Assembly (NCBI GenBank): GCA_964612295.1
Contig: CAZTDY010000017.1
Span: 1 to 62,497 of the forward strand
DNA length: 62,497 bases
Direction: 5' to 3'
Origin: CAYQJL01 sp964612295
GTDB taxonomy: Bacteria > Eisenbacteria > RBG-16-71-46 > CAIMUX01 > WJJG01
The position numbers and the translations under genes were made by a program. Under the pieces are notes generated by a model. That model was not told where the DNA came from. It ran no database searches and was given only the letters and a program-made list of their open reading frames with translations. This document shows positions 16,881 to 28,081 of this stretch, one piece after another (within the stretch, counting starts at the first letter, position 1; each line of letters starts with the position of its first letter).

Positions 16881-18680
16881 CTAGGCTCCGGGCTCGGCCA
16901 GGGGGTGAACTTCAACCCACGAACCAACCGGTGTGCGCTGCTCCATCTGTTTGGTGGCCACGCGGCAGATCGAATCTTGCTCCTCGGGAGAAAGCCGTGC
17001 GTCGGGATCAAAGGACACATTGAACCGAATTCCAGGCACCAACTGCCCGTCCCGCATCAGCGATACCTGTTTGGATCGAATCTCGGCGATCCGTCCATCC
17101 ATCGCGGTGAGATAGGAACGCATGTCGGGCATCGTGATCAGACGGTCCTTCGTCCGCAGCCAGACCGCGGCTTTCGCATACTGGCGGTCAAGGATTGACG
17201 CGCCGCCCGCATCGAAGCTATCGGGAGCATCCGCGTCATACGCGTAGCCATCCCCTCCGCCGTGGGCCGGAACCAGGAGGCGCATCTGGGCGACCTCGGG
17301 GACGTCGAGTGCATTGGCCGGGGCCTTGGCCAACACGCTCAGGTCGGACGTATTGGCCGCCCGCCCGAGTAGATGTCCGGTGTACAAGTCGAAGTGCCCT
17401 GTCTTGGGAAGTTTCCGGCGGGGAAGCCTCAGGATGAGCGTGATATCATCCGCGCCGGCTTCCAGGGTGAACCAGCGGTCCGCGTTGCTCCCCACGGATT
17501 CATAGACATACGGGTACCGATTGCCCTCGTTGTCGTCGATTTGAGAGACGACCCATTGGCCAAAGCTGCTGCAGTACCGTCCCGGACGATCGGCCAGACC
17601 GAATTCGAAGAGTTCGGTCCGCACGTTGAAGTCATCCTGCCTGAAGTTGAAGCGGTCCCGGGGGTCGTGCCGGTATCCGATCGCCAGCCGGGCGTTGACC
17701 GCAAGGGTCGAAAGCAGGGGCCTCGGATCGTCGCTGACCACATAGGGGAGCTGGAGGCTCAGCCAGACAGCACCGCTCTCGAGTTCGCTCACCTTCTTCA
17801 GGGAGTCCGATCGATTGACCAGATCCTTGATCTGCGTGGGCAGAGGCACCGGCCTGAGCATCGATCCGGGTTCAAAACGGCGGATCGATCGCGCGTAGAG
17901 ATGCTCCTCGCTCATCCGCCCAAAGAGGCTCTGTTCCGTGGGAAAGCGCCCGACCTGTCCAAGTGATTGATCGAGGGTGGACCGGATCAGTGGGTTCAGG
18001 GCAGGGCTTGTGCCAAAGCCACCCTCGCTGTTACCGACCTGCCAGAGGCCCGCATCCAGGTAGTCGCAGAAGCTTCGGTAGGGATCGGATCCGGGAAACA
18101 GGCCCGGAATCCCTGTTTCGTTGGGCTGGATGAGAAAGGACAGATGGCTGCTGTCGATTTCCCCCTCCAGGCTGCGCAGTCCCAGGAAGAGAGTGGGACG
18201 GACGACAGATTGCTCCAGCTCGAATCGTTCGCTGGACAGTCTGAGGTCTTCATCCCAGGACAGATGATAGATCGCATTGCCGCAGGCATAAAACACCGCG
18301 CCCAGCTCAAGGGGCATCATCTCTCGGTCTGAGAGGACGGTGTACTCCGGGGTGATCCCGTTGTGAGGACGTTGCCAACACATGCGCATGGAGGGTCCGA
18401 TCGTCCCTCTCTGTTTCATTTCCAGGTTCACCACGGTCTGGGCGGGACTATCGAGGAACGGCTCGTCGAAGTAGTTGCGAAGGAGGGTCCGGCGATTGTG
18501 CTCGAGCGCGAAGTCGACGCGATCGTAGACCGACTCCAATTCCCGCGCAAAGCCGTTGATGAGGAGTTCCAGTACGGGATCGAGTGGCGCACCCTTGGTG
18601 TGCACTCCCACGGCCTGAGCTTCCGCGACCAGGTCGGCCTTGATTCGTTCGTAGGTCCGCGATCGTCCGGCTGAAGTCAT
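16881..18680 (-). CDS. tssF: T6SS baseplate protein TssF
   Basis: 599 residues, the usual TssF (ImpG/VasA) length. The N-terminus has the family pattern: LINGFARELESVYDRVD followed by ALEHNRRTLLRNYFDEPFL. Further marks are the GSMLRPVPLPTQI stretch and the C-terminal KAAVWLRTKDRLITMPDMRS with IRFNVSFDPDARLSPEEQDS, the end strands that contact gp25/TssE. It builds the baseplate wedge around VgrG with TssG, TssE and TssK. GGGAGC lies before the ATG. Located 19 bases after tssE in the same operon. Confidence 0.85.
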   Translation of the reverse strand: MTSAGRSRTYERIKADLVAEAQAVGVHTKGAPLDPVLELLINGFARELESVYDRVDFALEHNRRTLLRNYFDEPFLDSPAQTVVNLEMKQRGTIGPSMRMCWQRPHNGITPEYTVLSDREMMPLELGAVFYACGNAIYHLSWDEDLRLSSERFELEQSVVRPTLFLGLRSLEGEIDSSHLSFLIQPNETGIPGLFPGSDPYRSFCDYLDAGLWQVGNSEGGFGTSPALNPLIRSTLDQSLGQVGRFPTEQSLFGRMSEEHLYARSIRRFEPGSMLRPVPLPTQIKDLVNRSDSLKKVSELESGAVWLSLQLPYVVSDDPRPLLSTLAVNARLAIGYRHDPRDRFNFRQDDFNVRTELFEFGLADRPGRYCSSFGQWVVSQIDDNEGNRYPYVYESVGSNADRWFTLEAGADDITLILRLPRRKLPKTGHFDLYTGHLLGRAANTSDLSVLAKAPANALDVPEVAQMRLLVPAHGGGDGYAYDADAPDSFDAGGASILDRQYAKAAVWLRTKDRLITMPDMRSYLTAMDGRIAEIRSKQVSLMRDGQLVPGIRFNVSFDPDARLSPEEQDSICRVATKQMEQRTPVGSWVEVHPLAEPGA

Positions 18681-18699
18681 CTGCCTGCTCCCGCTTTGC

Positions 18700-19053
18700 C
18701 TATGCTCCGTTACCCTGCAAACTGCCTAGCGACATCTGGAGCCGATAGGTGTTCTTTCCCTGGCGCAGGGACAGACGGACCATCGCATCATTGGCCTGGG
18801 GATCAATCCCGTCCACCATGAGCGACATCTTTCTCCGGTGGACACGATTGAACTCATCGACCTGGATCCGCAGAAACTCCTGCTGCGACATCCACGAATG
18901 TTCGTCCAGGTCCAGGCCGAAGTCTAGTTTCGGATGCGACTCGTACTTTCGCGAACAGAAAAAGAGCGCCACGTAGCGCTGTAACGCGGCCTCGATTTCC
19001 GTGCGATGAAAGGTGCCTTTTTCCAGCACCAGGGGTATGTCTAGATAGTCCAT
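18700..19053 (-). CDS. tssE: T6SS baseplate protein TssE (gp25-like)
   Basis: 117 residues. YESHPKLDFGLDLDEHSW and RRKMSLMVDGID fit the small T4 gp25-like fold that starts sheath polymerisation. The classical gp25 EPR core is not evident. The start has no ribosome site: the ATG comes six bases after the vgrG stop (TAACCAATTATG), so it probably depends on ribosomes finishing vgrG. Order vgrG-tssE-tssF-tssG is a compact baseplate block. Identification is by fold pattern, size and position. Confidence 0.72.
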   Translation of the reverse strand: MDYLDIPLVLEKGTFHRTEIEAALQRYVALFFCSRKYESHPKLDFGLDLDEHSWMSQQEFLRIQVDEFNRVHRRKMSLMVDGIDPQANDAMVRLSLRQGKNTYRLQMSLGSLQGNGA

Positions 19054-19059
19054 AATTGG

Positions 19060-20916
19060 TTAGTTGATGTTGATGATGGCGCCCTGAAGTTTCAGCGCCG
19101 CTCCGGCCTTGACATCCAGAGTAGCGCCCGCTTCCGACTTGGCGGTCGCACTGGCCTTCATCTCGTAGTTCACCGCGTCCACCTTGACCTTGCTGGTGCC
19201 CTTGAGCTCCAGGTCTGTTCCCGCTTCGATCTTGGTGGCCGTGCCCGACTTCACCTTGAGCTCCTGTTCCGCTTCAATCTCGATGTTCTTCGCCTTGATC
19301 GTCAAGGTTCCATCGTCCAGTCCATTGATCTGGCATGCGCCGTCGCCCACCTGCAGATCGAACGAGGCAGGTGATTCCTCCGAAAGGATGAGCGACACAT
19401 TGGGTGTGACGACGATCAGCCGCGAAGCACTGTCGGTCGTATCGTGCACGATGGCCGTGCCTGCCTTGGAGAGGTAGTACTTCAGATTGTTCCCGGTAAG
19501 CATCCCCGACGAGACGCCGGCCGGGCCGGGGATGGCATCGACGTCCACCAGGCGCGTGCTGTTGTAGACCGACCCCAGCATGAGAGGCGGGGCGAACTTC
19601 CGCGGATCGAGCGAGAGAATCACCTCGTCGTCGATCTCCGGCACGTTGAGCGTGCCGTGCCCCTCTCCGGAACCATCGGACAGACAGCGAACCCACACCT
19701 CCTCGCTCAGCAGGTCTTCGCCGAACGGAATGAGCTTCACGCATACGCGTCCCATCGAGTCGCTGTCTTCGGTGTCGACGACCTTGGCGCTGACCAGGGT
19801 GACATCGGGCTCATGACCGGTATCCTGCGGATCCAGCATGGGAGGCGAGCCGTCTGCATGGCAGTGGAACTTCAGGCTGTAGGCGTTGCCCACGATCACA
19901 TGTCTGACCCGGGTCACGAACAGGTTGATCCCATCGAGAGGATCGAAACTGATCTCTTCCGTGGCGGCCAGGCTCACCAGGTTCCCCATCCTGATGCCCG
20001 GTAGATCGCAGATGCCGCTTCCCTGAACCTGGTCGTTGACGTTGACCTGCCCCCATCGTCCGGCGACGGCCTCGAACTCCTGCGCCGAGAAGTAGTCGTC
20101 CAGCTCAATGATGTTGCCGTCGGGGGGAGTATTCGATTCCGAGGCCTGTTGGGCCAACGAGTTGCCGACCTCAACCACGCCGGCTGCGGACCAAAGCTGG
20201 TCGCTTTGCGTGTATTGATAGGTATTGCTCTCCGAATTGGCCACCGCGTCGCCCAGTCCAAGACGGAAGGAGGAGAGGCTGTCGCCGAGCTTGAGTTCGA
20301 CAGGTGTGGTCAGGCCGTTCAACCCATCCCAGGGGTTGGCCACGCTGACATAGAGATCTCGACCCCGCGGCATGACGAAGAGACCGAACTTGCGGGCGAT
20401 ACGGAGGAGGAAATCCCAATCGCTCTCTCGCCACTGGGCGGCGAAGAGTAGCTGCTTGTTGGCCAGAGAACCGAGCGCCGTTTCGATGGTGTCCAGTGCA
20501 CCGCCCTGATAGGGCTCGAGCACGGTGTCGATGAGATCCCCCAGTTGCACATCCTGAAAAATCCGCGTGCGCGGCAACCCTTCCATTCCCTTCGACCCGC
20601 TGGTGGCTTCGACCTCCAGCCTCACCGCCTCCGGCGTGTAGACCAACCCTGCGCGGGAGACGAGCCCGGTGAAGAGCGCCTGCGGGCCCTCGGACTCATC
20701 TTCAGGGATCGTGCCGTCCTCGATCTCGATGGTGACGACCTGTCCCACCAAATCCGCGAACCCGCCGGCGAACTCCTCGGGAGTCTCTTTGTGGGCCAGA
20801 GACAGAAGCAAGCGGGCATGCTGATGCTCGAAGACGCACCCGGTGAGATCGAGACTCAGCAACTTGGTTTCAAGGGACGGGGAATCAAAGCTGACGGTCG
20901 TCTCTACTGGTCTCAT
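19060..20916 (-). CDS. vgrG: T6SS spike protein VgrG
   Basis: 618 residues from ATG 20916, with GGAAGG nearby. Order of parts: gp27-like base (1-370) including IFQDVQLGDLIDTVL and QWRESDWDFLLRIARKFGLF; gp5 OB-fold (about 375-460) with LVSAKVVDTEDSDSMGRVCV and VPEIDDEVILS; then a needle-like beta-prism (460-618) of short repeats ending in KLQGAIININ. It forms the puncturing tip on the Hcp tube. There is no C-terminal effector extension. No PAAR protein is encoded in the window. It lies after the two tssD genes, separated by a strong hairpin, and is followed directly by tssE. Confidence 0.92.
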   Translation of the reverse strand: MRPVETTVSFDSPSLETKLLSLDLTGCVFEHQHARLLLSLAHKETPEEFAGGFADLVGQVVTIEIEDGTIPEDESEGPQALFTGLVSRAGLVYTPEAVRLEVEATSGSKGMEGLPRTRIFQDVQLGDLIDTVLEPYQGGALDTIETALGSLANKQLLFAAQWRESDWDFLLRIARKFGLFVMPRGRDLYVSVANPWDGLNGLTTPVELKLGDSLSSFRLGLGDAVANSESNTYQYTQSDQLWSAAGVVEVGNSLAQQASESNTPPDGNIIELDDYFSAQEFEAVAGRWGQVNVNDQVQGSGICDLPGIRMGNLVSLAATEEISFDPLDGINLFVTRVRHVIVGNAYSLKFHCHADGSPPMLDPQDTGHEPDVTLVSAKVVDTEDSDSMGRVCVKLIPFGEDLLSEEVWVRCLSDGSGEGHGTLNVPEIDDEVILSLDPRKFAPPLMLGSVYNSTRLVDVDAIPGPAGVSSGMLTGNNLKYYLSKAGTAIVHDTTDSASRLIVVTPNVSLILSEESPASFDLQVGDGACQINGLDDGTLTIKAKNIEIEAEQELKVKSGTATKIEAGTDLELKGTSKVKVDAVNYEMKASATAKSEAGATLDVKAGAALKLQGAIININ

Positions 20917-21059
20917 GGGAGGACCTTCCCTGAGAGTGGACCCCCGGTTTGGTGGGTGCCCGGTTGACCTGAAAGCACCACGGGGCGCGGTGGGTGAACA
21001 GGTTTTGCGGAGACCGGGGCCGGGTTCACGAGGTGAACCCGGCACCCGGTGAGCTCAGT
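20917..21059 (-). other. Intercistronic region between tssD and vgrG
   Basis: The only sizeable gap (143 bases) inside an otherwise tightly packed operon. It holds the perfect 11-base-pair hairpin at 21019-21043 and a G/C-rich leader before vgrG. No open frame with a ribosome site is seen on the operon strand; a frame running into it upstream of vgrG lacks one. Confidence 0.6.
21019..21043 (-). promoter_or_regulatory. Perfect hairpin after tssD (attenuator or mRNA stabiliser)
   Basis: GCCGGGTTCAC (21019-21029), loop GAG, GTGAACCCGGC (21033-21043): 11 uninterrupted base pairs. On the operon transcript it starts 17 bases after the tssD stop codon. No T-run follows, so it is not a simple intrinsic terminator. 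Hairpins in this position often protect the upstream message or partly end transcription. That would fit the need for far more tube protein than spike protein. Confidence 0.7.
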
Positions 21060-21473
21060 CTAGACTTCAGGCCAGTTGTCGGGGTGGGCGGTGCCGTCCA
21101 CGGTGACGATTTCAGCCTGAATCTGCACCTCTTCGTAGATGCGCCGGGCGACATCTTCCGTGCGCCGGTCGGGCATCCCCTCGGTGTAGAAGTGAACAAA
21201 CCCGTGATCCCAGACAAGCTCACGGATCTTTTGGTCGTCCTCGTCGAAGAACTCGATCTTGCCCGACTTCCAGTTTCCCTCGGTGGAGTCCGCCGCCCAG
21301 GTGAACCAGTCGACGTCCTTGTCGCTCGCCCTCCGGATCGTGATCAGGCCGTTGCGGGCCTTGTCCGAGGGCCGGTAGTTCTTCTCGTCGGGGGGCGTGT
21401 ACTGTTCGTAGGCAACAGCGATGATCCCCGGGTAAGCCTTATTGGCTACATAGACCTTTGCTTGATGAGCCAT
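21060..21473 (-). CDS. tssD: T6SS tube protein TssD (Hcp), second copy
   Basis: 137 residues. The pattern KVYVANKAYPGIIAVAYEQY, then GLITIRRASDKD, SGKIEFFDEDDQKIRELVWD, FVHFYTEG and a last strand VQIQAEIVT is the Hcp barrel. It resembles the TssD form of Bacteroidota T6SSiii (start 'K..V..K.YPV....Y', middle 'GKI.FY') more than proteobacterial Hcp. TssD hexamers stack into the inner tube. GGGAGG precedes the ATG. It is 20 bases downstream of the first copy and clearly diverged from it, so the two may form a mixed tube or have separate roles. Confidence 0.85.
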   Translation of the reverse strand: MAHQAKVYVANKAYPGIIAVAYEQYTPPDEKNYRPSDKARNGLITIRRASDKDVDWFTWAADSTEGNWKSGKIEFFDEDDQKIRELVWDHGFVHFYTEGMPDRRTEDVARRIYEEVQIQAEIVTVDGTAHPDNWPEV

Positions 21474-21493
21474 TTCACAAACCTCCCTCGTGC

Positions 21494-21907
21494 CTACCAG
21501 TGGCAGTTGATCTTCGCTTCACCACACCGGAATTCCTCAGCGCAGATCTCATATTCCTCGAGCATCGTGGAGCGCTCCGTCTCGGTGAGATCTGGAACCC
21601 CTTCGTGGTAGCGGGCAACGTAGCCGCGGTCCCACTCGAAGGTCTTGAACACTTCGCCCTTTGAATCGTAGAACTCGATCTTGCCGGACTGGTGGACCTT
21701 GGGCATGCTGTTGTGGGCCCACTCGAATCCGGGTGTTTCCTTCTCGGAACGCCGAATGACCACAATGCGGTAGGGTTTGGCGTTTCCGGTCGGAATCCCC
21801 GAACGGGCCTTCTCGGTGCGGACGGAGTAATAACACTGGTAGATGTCTCGAATCTCTTTGCCGGCCACGTAGACCCGGCATTCATTCTGGTACTTACGAT
21901 CAGCCAT
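21494..21907 (-). CDS. tssD: T6SS tube protein TssD (Hcp), first copy
   Basis: Also 137 residues and the same strand order as its neighbour: RVYVAGKEIRDIYQCYYSVR, YRIVVIRRSEKETPGFEWAH, SGKIEFYDSKGEVFKTFEWD, YVARYHEG, YEICAEEFRCG. Identity with the second copy is low outside the SGKIEF(F/Y)D core. It has several cysteines (Q-C-Y, ICAEE, RCGE, NCHW) that the other copy lacks. AAGGGAG precedes the ATG. The gene directly follows tssC, the sheath gene, so tube and sheath are made together. Confidence 0.85.
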   Translation of the reverse strand: MADRKYQNECRVYVAGKEIRDIYQCYYSVRTEKARSGIPTGNAKPYRIVVIRRSEKETPGFEWAHNSMPKVHQSGKIEFYDSKGEVFKTFEWDRGYVARYHEGVPDLTETERSTMLEEYEICAEEFRCGEAKINCHW

Positions 21908-21937
21908 TGAAATACTCCCTTTTCAAGGTACGAACAT

Positions 21938-23323
21938 CTAGTCTCCTGCATCCTCAGAGAGCCTCACCGGAAGCTCGAAGAGGACCTTTTCTATCGGCAT
22001 GTTGAATTGAAGCTCGACCTTCACGCGGACCACACCCGCCTCGCCGGTGGACGTGTCTTCGTAGGTCTCCAACTTGCTCCATGCCTTGAGCGGCTTCCCG
22101 GGACCCGTCAGAGCATTCAGGAACGTGCGGATCCCGTGCTCCAGTCGGTTCTGGGTGGCCGCGTCCCAATTTTTGAACTCCACGCCTTTGGCGAAGTCGC
22201 CGAGAACGTTGCAGATCATGTCGTACACACGTGACACGGCGAAGAACTTGAACTCCTCGCCGGTGCACTGGGAGCGCGCGCCCATGAAGCGGAGCGTATC
22301 CCGTGGGAAGGCAAGCGGAATGAGGTTCAGCTCCCGGCTCATTGATCCATGGTCCTTGGCGTTCAACCGGACCTTCGGTTTCGCGGCGCCTTTGACGTCT
22401 CCCTTGATCTCACCGGCCGGAGTCACGTGGGGGCCTTCCTCGTTGTCCGTGCGATAGATAAGACCGGCCAAGGCAGACGAGGTGGGAAGGTTCAAGTCTT
22501 CCTTCTCGTACTTCTCTTTCTCGCGCCCCACCAGTTCGTTGGCGGTGACGATCATGTGTCTCTTTTCGTGACTCGCATCGGGAATGCTCTTGAACTGATC
22601 GAGCTGGAGCCGCTCGAGATAGTCCTCGGCCTCATTCATCCCTTTTTGGCCGGCGAGGGCGTCGGTGAGAAGCATGACGCGGTTGTTCTTGAGCAACGTC
22701 CCCAGTGAGCCCAGGTGATCCTTCCGGTAGTGATGCCCCGGAATCACCAGCATACCGTAGGCCTTGTCCTTGTAGTCCGAGTACTCGTTGTAGTTGGTGA
22801 TCTCGCGACCCAGTTCTTTCATGCCGTCGCTGTCCGGCTCGAACAGCTCGTCCTGGTTGGCATTCAAGACGGTGACATTGAGCTTCTCGTTGGGGTCCAT
22901 CTGCGCGTTGTCGCAGAAGAGCGCGAAAGAGCGATATCGTTTCTCCATCTCGCGCGTCTGCTCGCTGATGTTGCCCAGATTGGTGGCCAGGAGGTCACGC
23001 GCCTTCTTGGCCAATTCCTCGCCCTTCAACTTGCCGTCTTCGAGCGAGGACGAGTCTTCCAGCAACTGCTTGAGCAGTTTCAGACGCAGAAGGAGCGTAT
23101 ACCGCTCGCTTTCGAAATCCGGATCCTGAACAAATTTCTTGGTCTCCGAGACATCGTCCTCGAGATACCAGCGCATCGCCGGAATGCTGCGGCCATCGGC
23201 TAGTTTGCCGCCACTGAGCATCGCCTTGAAGTCCTTCCAGGCGTACTCCTTGGCTTCTACAGCCTGGGCCTCCTTTTCGCGGACTTTCTCGTCGCCCTGA
23301 TTGACTTCTTGTTCGTCAGCCAT
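21938..23323 (-). CDS. tssC: T6SS sheath large subunit TssC (VipB)
   Basis: 461 residues from ATG 23323, with AAGGAG. A low-complexity acidic start is followed by the TssC core: helix SISEQTREMEKRYRSFALFCDN-like region (about 155-180), KLNVTVLNANQDELFEPD, the YGMLVIPGHHYRKD strand, EDYLERLQLDQFKSIPDASH, LAFPRDTLRFMGARSQCTGEEFKFFAVSRVYDM and the C-terminal LQFNMPIEKVLFELPVRL strand. TssC pairs with TssB to build the contractile sheath and carries the helical handle seen by ClpV after contraction. tssB is directly upstream. Confidence 0.88.
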   Translation of the reverse strand: MADEQEVNQGDEKVREKEAQAVEAKEYAWKDFKAMLSGGKLADGRSIPAMRWYLEDDVSETKKFVQDPDFESERYTLLLRLKLLKQLLEDSSSLEDGKLKGEELAKKARDLLATNLGNISEQTREMEKRYRSFALFCDNAQMDPNEKLNVTVLNANQDELFEPDSDGMKELGREITNYNEYSDYKDKAYGMLVIPGHHYRKDHLGSLGTLLKNNRVMLLTDALAGQKGMNEAEDYLERLQLDQFKSIPDASHEKRHMIVTANELVGREKEKYEKEDLNLPTSSALAGLIYRTDNEEGPHVTPAGEIKGDVKGAAKPKVRLNAKDHGSMSRELNLIPLAFPRDTLRFMGARSQCTGEEFKFFAVSRVYDMICNVLGDFAKGVEFKNWDAATQNRLEHGIRTFLNALTGPGKPLKAWSKLETYEDTSTGEAGVVRVKVELQFNMPIEKVLFELPVRLSEDAGD

Positions 23324-23342
23324 CACGTACTCCTTATCTCCC

Positions 23343-23789
23343 TTAGGCGTTCTCGACCAGGTCGAGCACCGCGTTGAGCCTCTCAAGGAACCCGGCCCGG
23401 GTGGCCGGATCATCGAAGACCTGCTTCCACTTCCCACCCTTGCCGAAGAGCTTGAGGAAATGTTCCAGCAGATCGGCCGTCTCCGCCTGTTCGCGGAGAG
23501 CCTCGAGCTTGAGAATGATGGCTTCCTTCTTGAATTCAGAGATGCCGCCGAATTCAAGATCCTCATTTTCCATGTCCCCATCGAGCTTCTCGACATCCAC
23601 GTTGGCCCGGGCGGGGATCTTCTCGAACAGCTCGCGGGTGTTGCCGATCTGGAGGAGTTGGTTCTCCAGATCAGGATCGTCGCTGAACTGCTCGACATAC
23701 ATGGTGCGATTCATTTGCAGGGCCTGGGCGACCGTGGTCAGCTTTGGATCCTCGAACTCGGCGAACTTCCACTTCTGTTTTCCGGCCAT
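23343..23789 (-). CDS. tssB: T6SS sheath small subunit TssB (VipA)
   Basis: 148 residues. MNRTMYVEQFSDDPDLEN and IGNTRELFEKIPARANVDVEK give the N-terminal strands, followed by EFGGISEFKKEAIILKLEALREQAETADLLEHFL, which corresponds to the 'F..M.DF.P..I......L..L' helix pair of TssB, and RAGFLERLNAVLDLV at the end. It interlocks with TssC in the sheath. GGGAGGAG before the ATG. Between clpV and tssC, the common order in this operon type. Confidence 0.82.
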   Translation of the reverse strand: MAGKQKWKFAEFEDPKLTTVAQALQMNRTMYVEQFSDDPDLENQLLQIGNTRELFEKIPARANVDVEKLDGDMENEDLEFGGISEFKKEAIILKLEALREQAETADLLEHFLKLFGKGGKWKQVFDDPATRAGFLERLNAVLDLVENA

Positions 23790-23839
23790 TGCTCCTCCCT
23801 TTTGTTATACTCGCACGGGGAATGGGTTCCCTGTATTCC

Positions 23840-26296
<2,457 letters not shown>

Positions 26297-26606
26297 GATT
26301 CCTCAAGCCGCGGTGGAGGTCCATCTCCCAGGGGTGCACCGACCGATGCGGTGTCCTGCAGCTCTATCCGGGCGCACTCACCCTAGACTAATCACCATCA
26401 TTATATACCTACCCCCTCCGCGGGGGGGTGTCAACCCCGGCCGAGATCGCTAGATCAAAGCTATGACGAGGGTTGGCCGCCACGTAAAGCCTCCTGGACA
26501 GCACTTCGGCCCTGTGCCAAACTGCCGGCACAATGCCGGAGACTGCGAGGGCGCTGTAGGTATTGCTCTTACGGCCGCTTGGCGGCTCCAGGACGGGAGG
26601 ACGCGC
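26297..26606. other. Divergent T6SS control region
   Basis: A 310-base gap between the two T6SS operons. It is locally AT-rich at 26398-26410 and contains an inverted repeat and promoter-like hexamers facing clpV (see next entry). An open frame leads into tssK from 26463 but has no ribosome site; tssK starts at GTG 26607 instead. No small ORF with a convincing ribosome site is seen. Confidence 0.55.
26400..26434 (-). promoter_or_regulatory. Candidate promoter/operator for the clpV operon
   Basis: On the minus strand TTGACA (plus 26429-26434) and TATAAT (plus 26400-26405) both match the sigma-70 consensus exactly, but they are 23 bases apart rather than 17. The spacer is filled by an inverted repeat (plus 26411-26429, A-CCCCC-T ... 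G-GGGGGG-T). A long spacer with a dyad resembles promoters that need a DNA-bending activator (MerR type uses 19-20). The promoter lies about 105 bases before the clpV start. Real use is unproven. Confidence 0.4.
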
Positions 26607-28064
26607 GTGAGACGGCTCGATTTGGGATCTGTCAATTGGTGGGATGGGATGTTGGTTTCCTCGTCCCATTTGGTGGCGCAGGAATCCTACCATGATCAGA
26701 AGATGCAATGGGTTCTGCGGTACGGCCTTCCACTCTACGGGGTGTGTCCCACGGTTTCCGGAGACGCACCGGCCCTGGAGATCCAATCTCGGCTGGAAAA
26801 CGACCGTGACTTGACGGTCCAACTGATCCACTGCCGGGCGATCACGCCGGACGGCCAGGTGATCCACGTGGCCGACGACCAGGAATCGGCGGCCGCCCCG
26901 TCTGTTGTGGGCCACCTCGCGCTGACCACGGGTGCGGATCAGGTGATCCCCGTTTACGTTCGGGCCAGCGGGCAGAAGGATCCGGCCGGAGCCCCCGACA
27001 GCTCGGGACATCCGGCCGTTCGGCATCCGCTCTACGAGATTGTCCTGACCGATGAGGAGGCCGGGAATACCGGCAATTGCCTCAAGATTGCAGAACTGGA
27101 GATCCAGAACTACCAGGTCCAGGAGAACGCCCGGTACCTGCCCCCCGCCTTTGCGATGGGGGCGGTTGAACCGTTGCGCCGCGCGGGTGAGGAGACCGCC
27201 CGCCTGGCCCAGATGACGCTCGATGAACTGATGGAGGCCCTGCGGGCCGCACCCCCTGCCGCGGATATGCATCCCTGGCACCTTTCGGCCCGAGGTTTCC
27301 TCGATTCGGTGGTCCTGGGGTGGTCGCTGGGGATCGAACCGCTGGTGGCAGGAGAGCTGATGAGTCCCCCCGACTTCGTCGGCGGTCTGCGGTCGCTGTT
27401 GCGCGTGTTCGCCAGCACGCTCGGGTCGTACTCGCCCGTGCGCGACACGTTGGACACCGAGTTCCTCCAGAAAGGCGGCCTGCCCGGAGAGGCCGGCGGG
27501 CTGGACTACTACGGGGCCGTCGCCCGCTACGTGACCTCGCCGTATGTTCACGAGGCCATGGGGCGGCAACTTCGCGACGGGCACCAGCTGCTGGAGAGCA
27601 CGAGAGAGTGTTTGCGCTTCATCCTCGGCAAACTCTCGGCTGGTTTCGAGGGAACCCTCGAAGCTCCTCGGCCGAAGGTCACCTATCGTCAGCAGGATCA
27701 CTATCTGCTCGATGTCGGTCAGATCGAGAGCAGTTTCACGGAGGAGAGCCAGGTTCTCTACTTCCGCCAGCTGGGAACCTCCAACATCCGCTCGGTTCTG
27801 TTCGTGCTGCGTAACAACGCCGCGGAGGGAGTCGATGAGCGGGATGTCCGTCTCAAGGGCGGGGTGAACGACGACCGGCCGCTGTACTGCCCGGAACTCC
27901 AGCCGGACTTCAAAGAGCGCCCGGGTCGCATCTACCTCCTCATGGAAGTTGAACGCGGCAAACGCGATTCGGTGGACTATATCACCCTGCGTACCTCCGG
28001 GGTGGTCAACCTGGAAGAGCTCCTGCGTAAAAAAGACACCGATATCCGCGTGTACTATCTCTGA
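26607..28064 (+). CDS. tssK: T6SS baseplate adaptor TssK
   Basis: 485 residues from GTG 26607; GGGAGG seven bases upstream and the family start decide this. The N-terminus VNWWDGMLVSSSHLVAQESYHDQK corresponds to TssK's 'V.W.EGM.L.PQHFQQ......' in position and spacing. The middle has KIAELEIQNYQVQENARYLPP and a helical region with REC-like heptads; the C-terminal domain (about 350-485) ends in TLRTSGVVNLEELLRKKDTD. TssK links the baseplate to the membrane complex, so its partners here should be the next two genes. First gene of the rightward operon. Confidence 0.78.
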   Translation: MRRLDLGSVNWWDGMLVSSSHLVAQESYHDQKMQWVLRYGLPLYGVCPTVSGDAPALEIQSRLENDRDLTVQLIHCRAITPDGQVIHVADDQESAAAPSVVGHLALTTGADQVIPVYVRASGQKDPAGAPDSSGHPAVRHPLYEIVLTDEEAGNTGNCLKIAELEIQNYQVQENARYLPPAFAMGAVEPLRRAGEETARLAQMTLDELMEALRAAPPAADMHPWHLSARGFLDSVVLGWSLGIEPLVAGELMSPPDFVGGLRSLLRVFASTLGSYSPVRDTLDTEFLQKGGLPGEAGGLDYYGAVARYVTSPYVHEAMGRQLRDGHQLLESTRECLRFILGKLSAGFEGTLEAPRPKVTYRQQDHYLLDVGQIESSFTEESQVLYFRQLGTSNIRSVLFVLRNNAAEGVDERDVRLKGGVNDDRPLYCPELQPDFKERPGRIYLLMEVERGKRDSVDYITLRTSGVVNLEELLRKKDTDIRVYYL

Positions 28065-28081
28065 TAAACCGACTCTAACCA

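Noticed and set aside
21019..21043. Hairpin as a standard intrinsic terminator
   Set aside because: No run of T follows on the operon strand and the operon continues with essential baseplate genes.
26463..26606. Longer N-terminus for TssK
   Set aside because: The extra 48 residues have no TssK similarity and no ribosome site; GGGAGG precedes GTG 26607, where the conserved VNWWDGM start follows.
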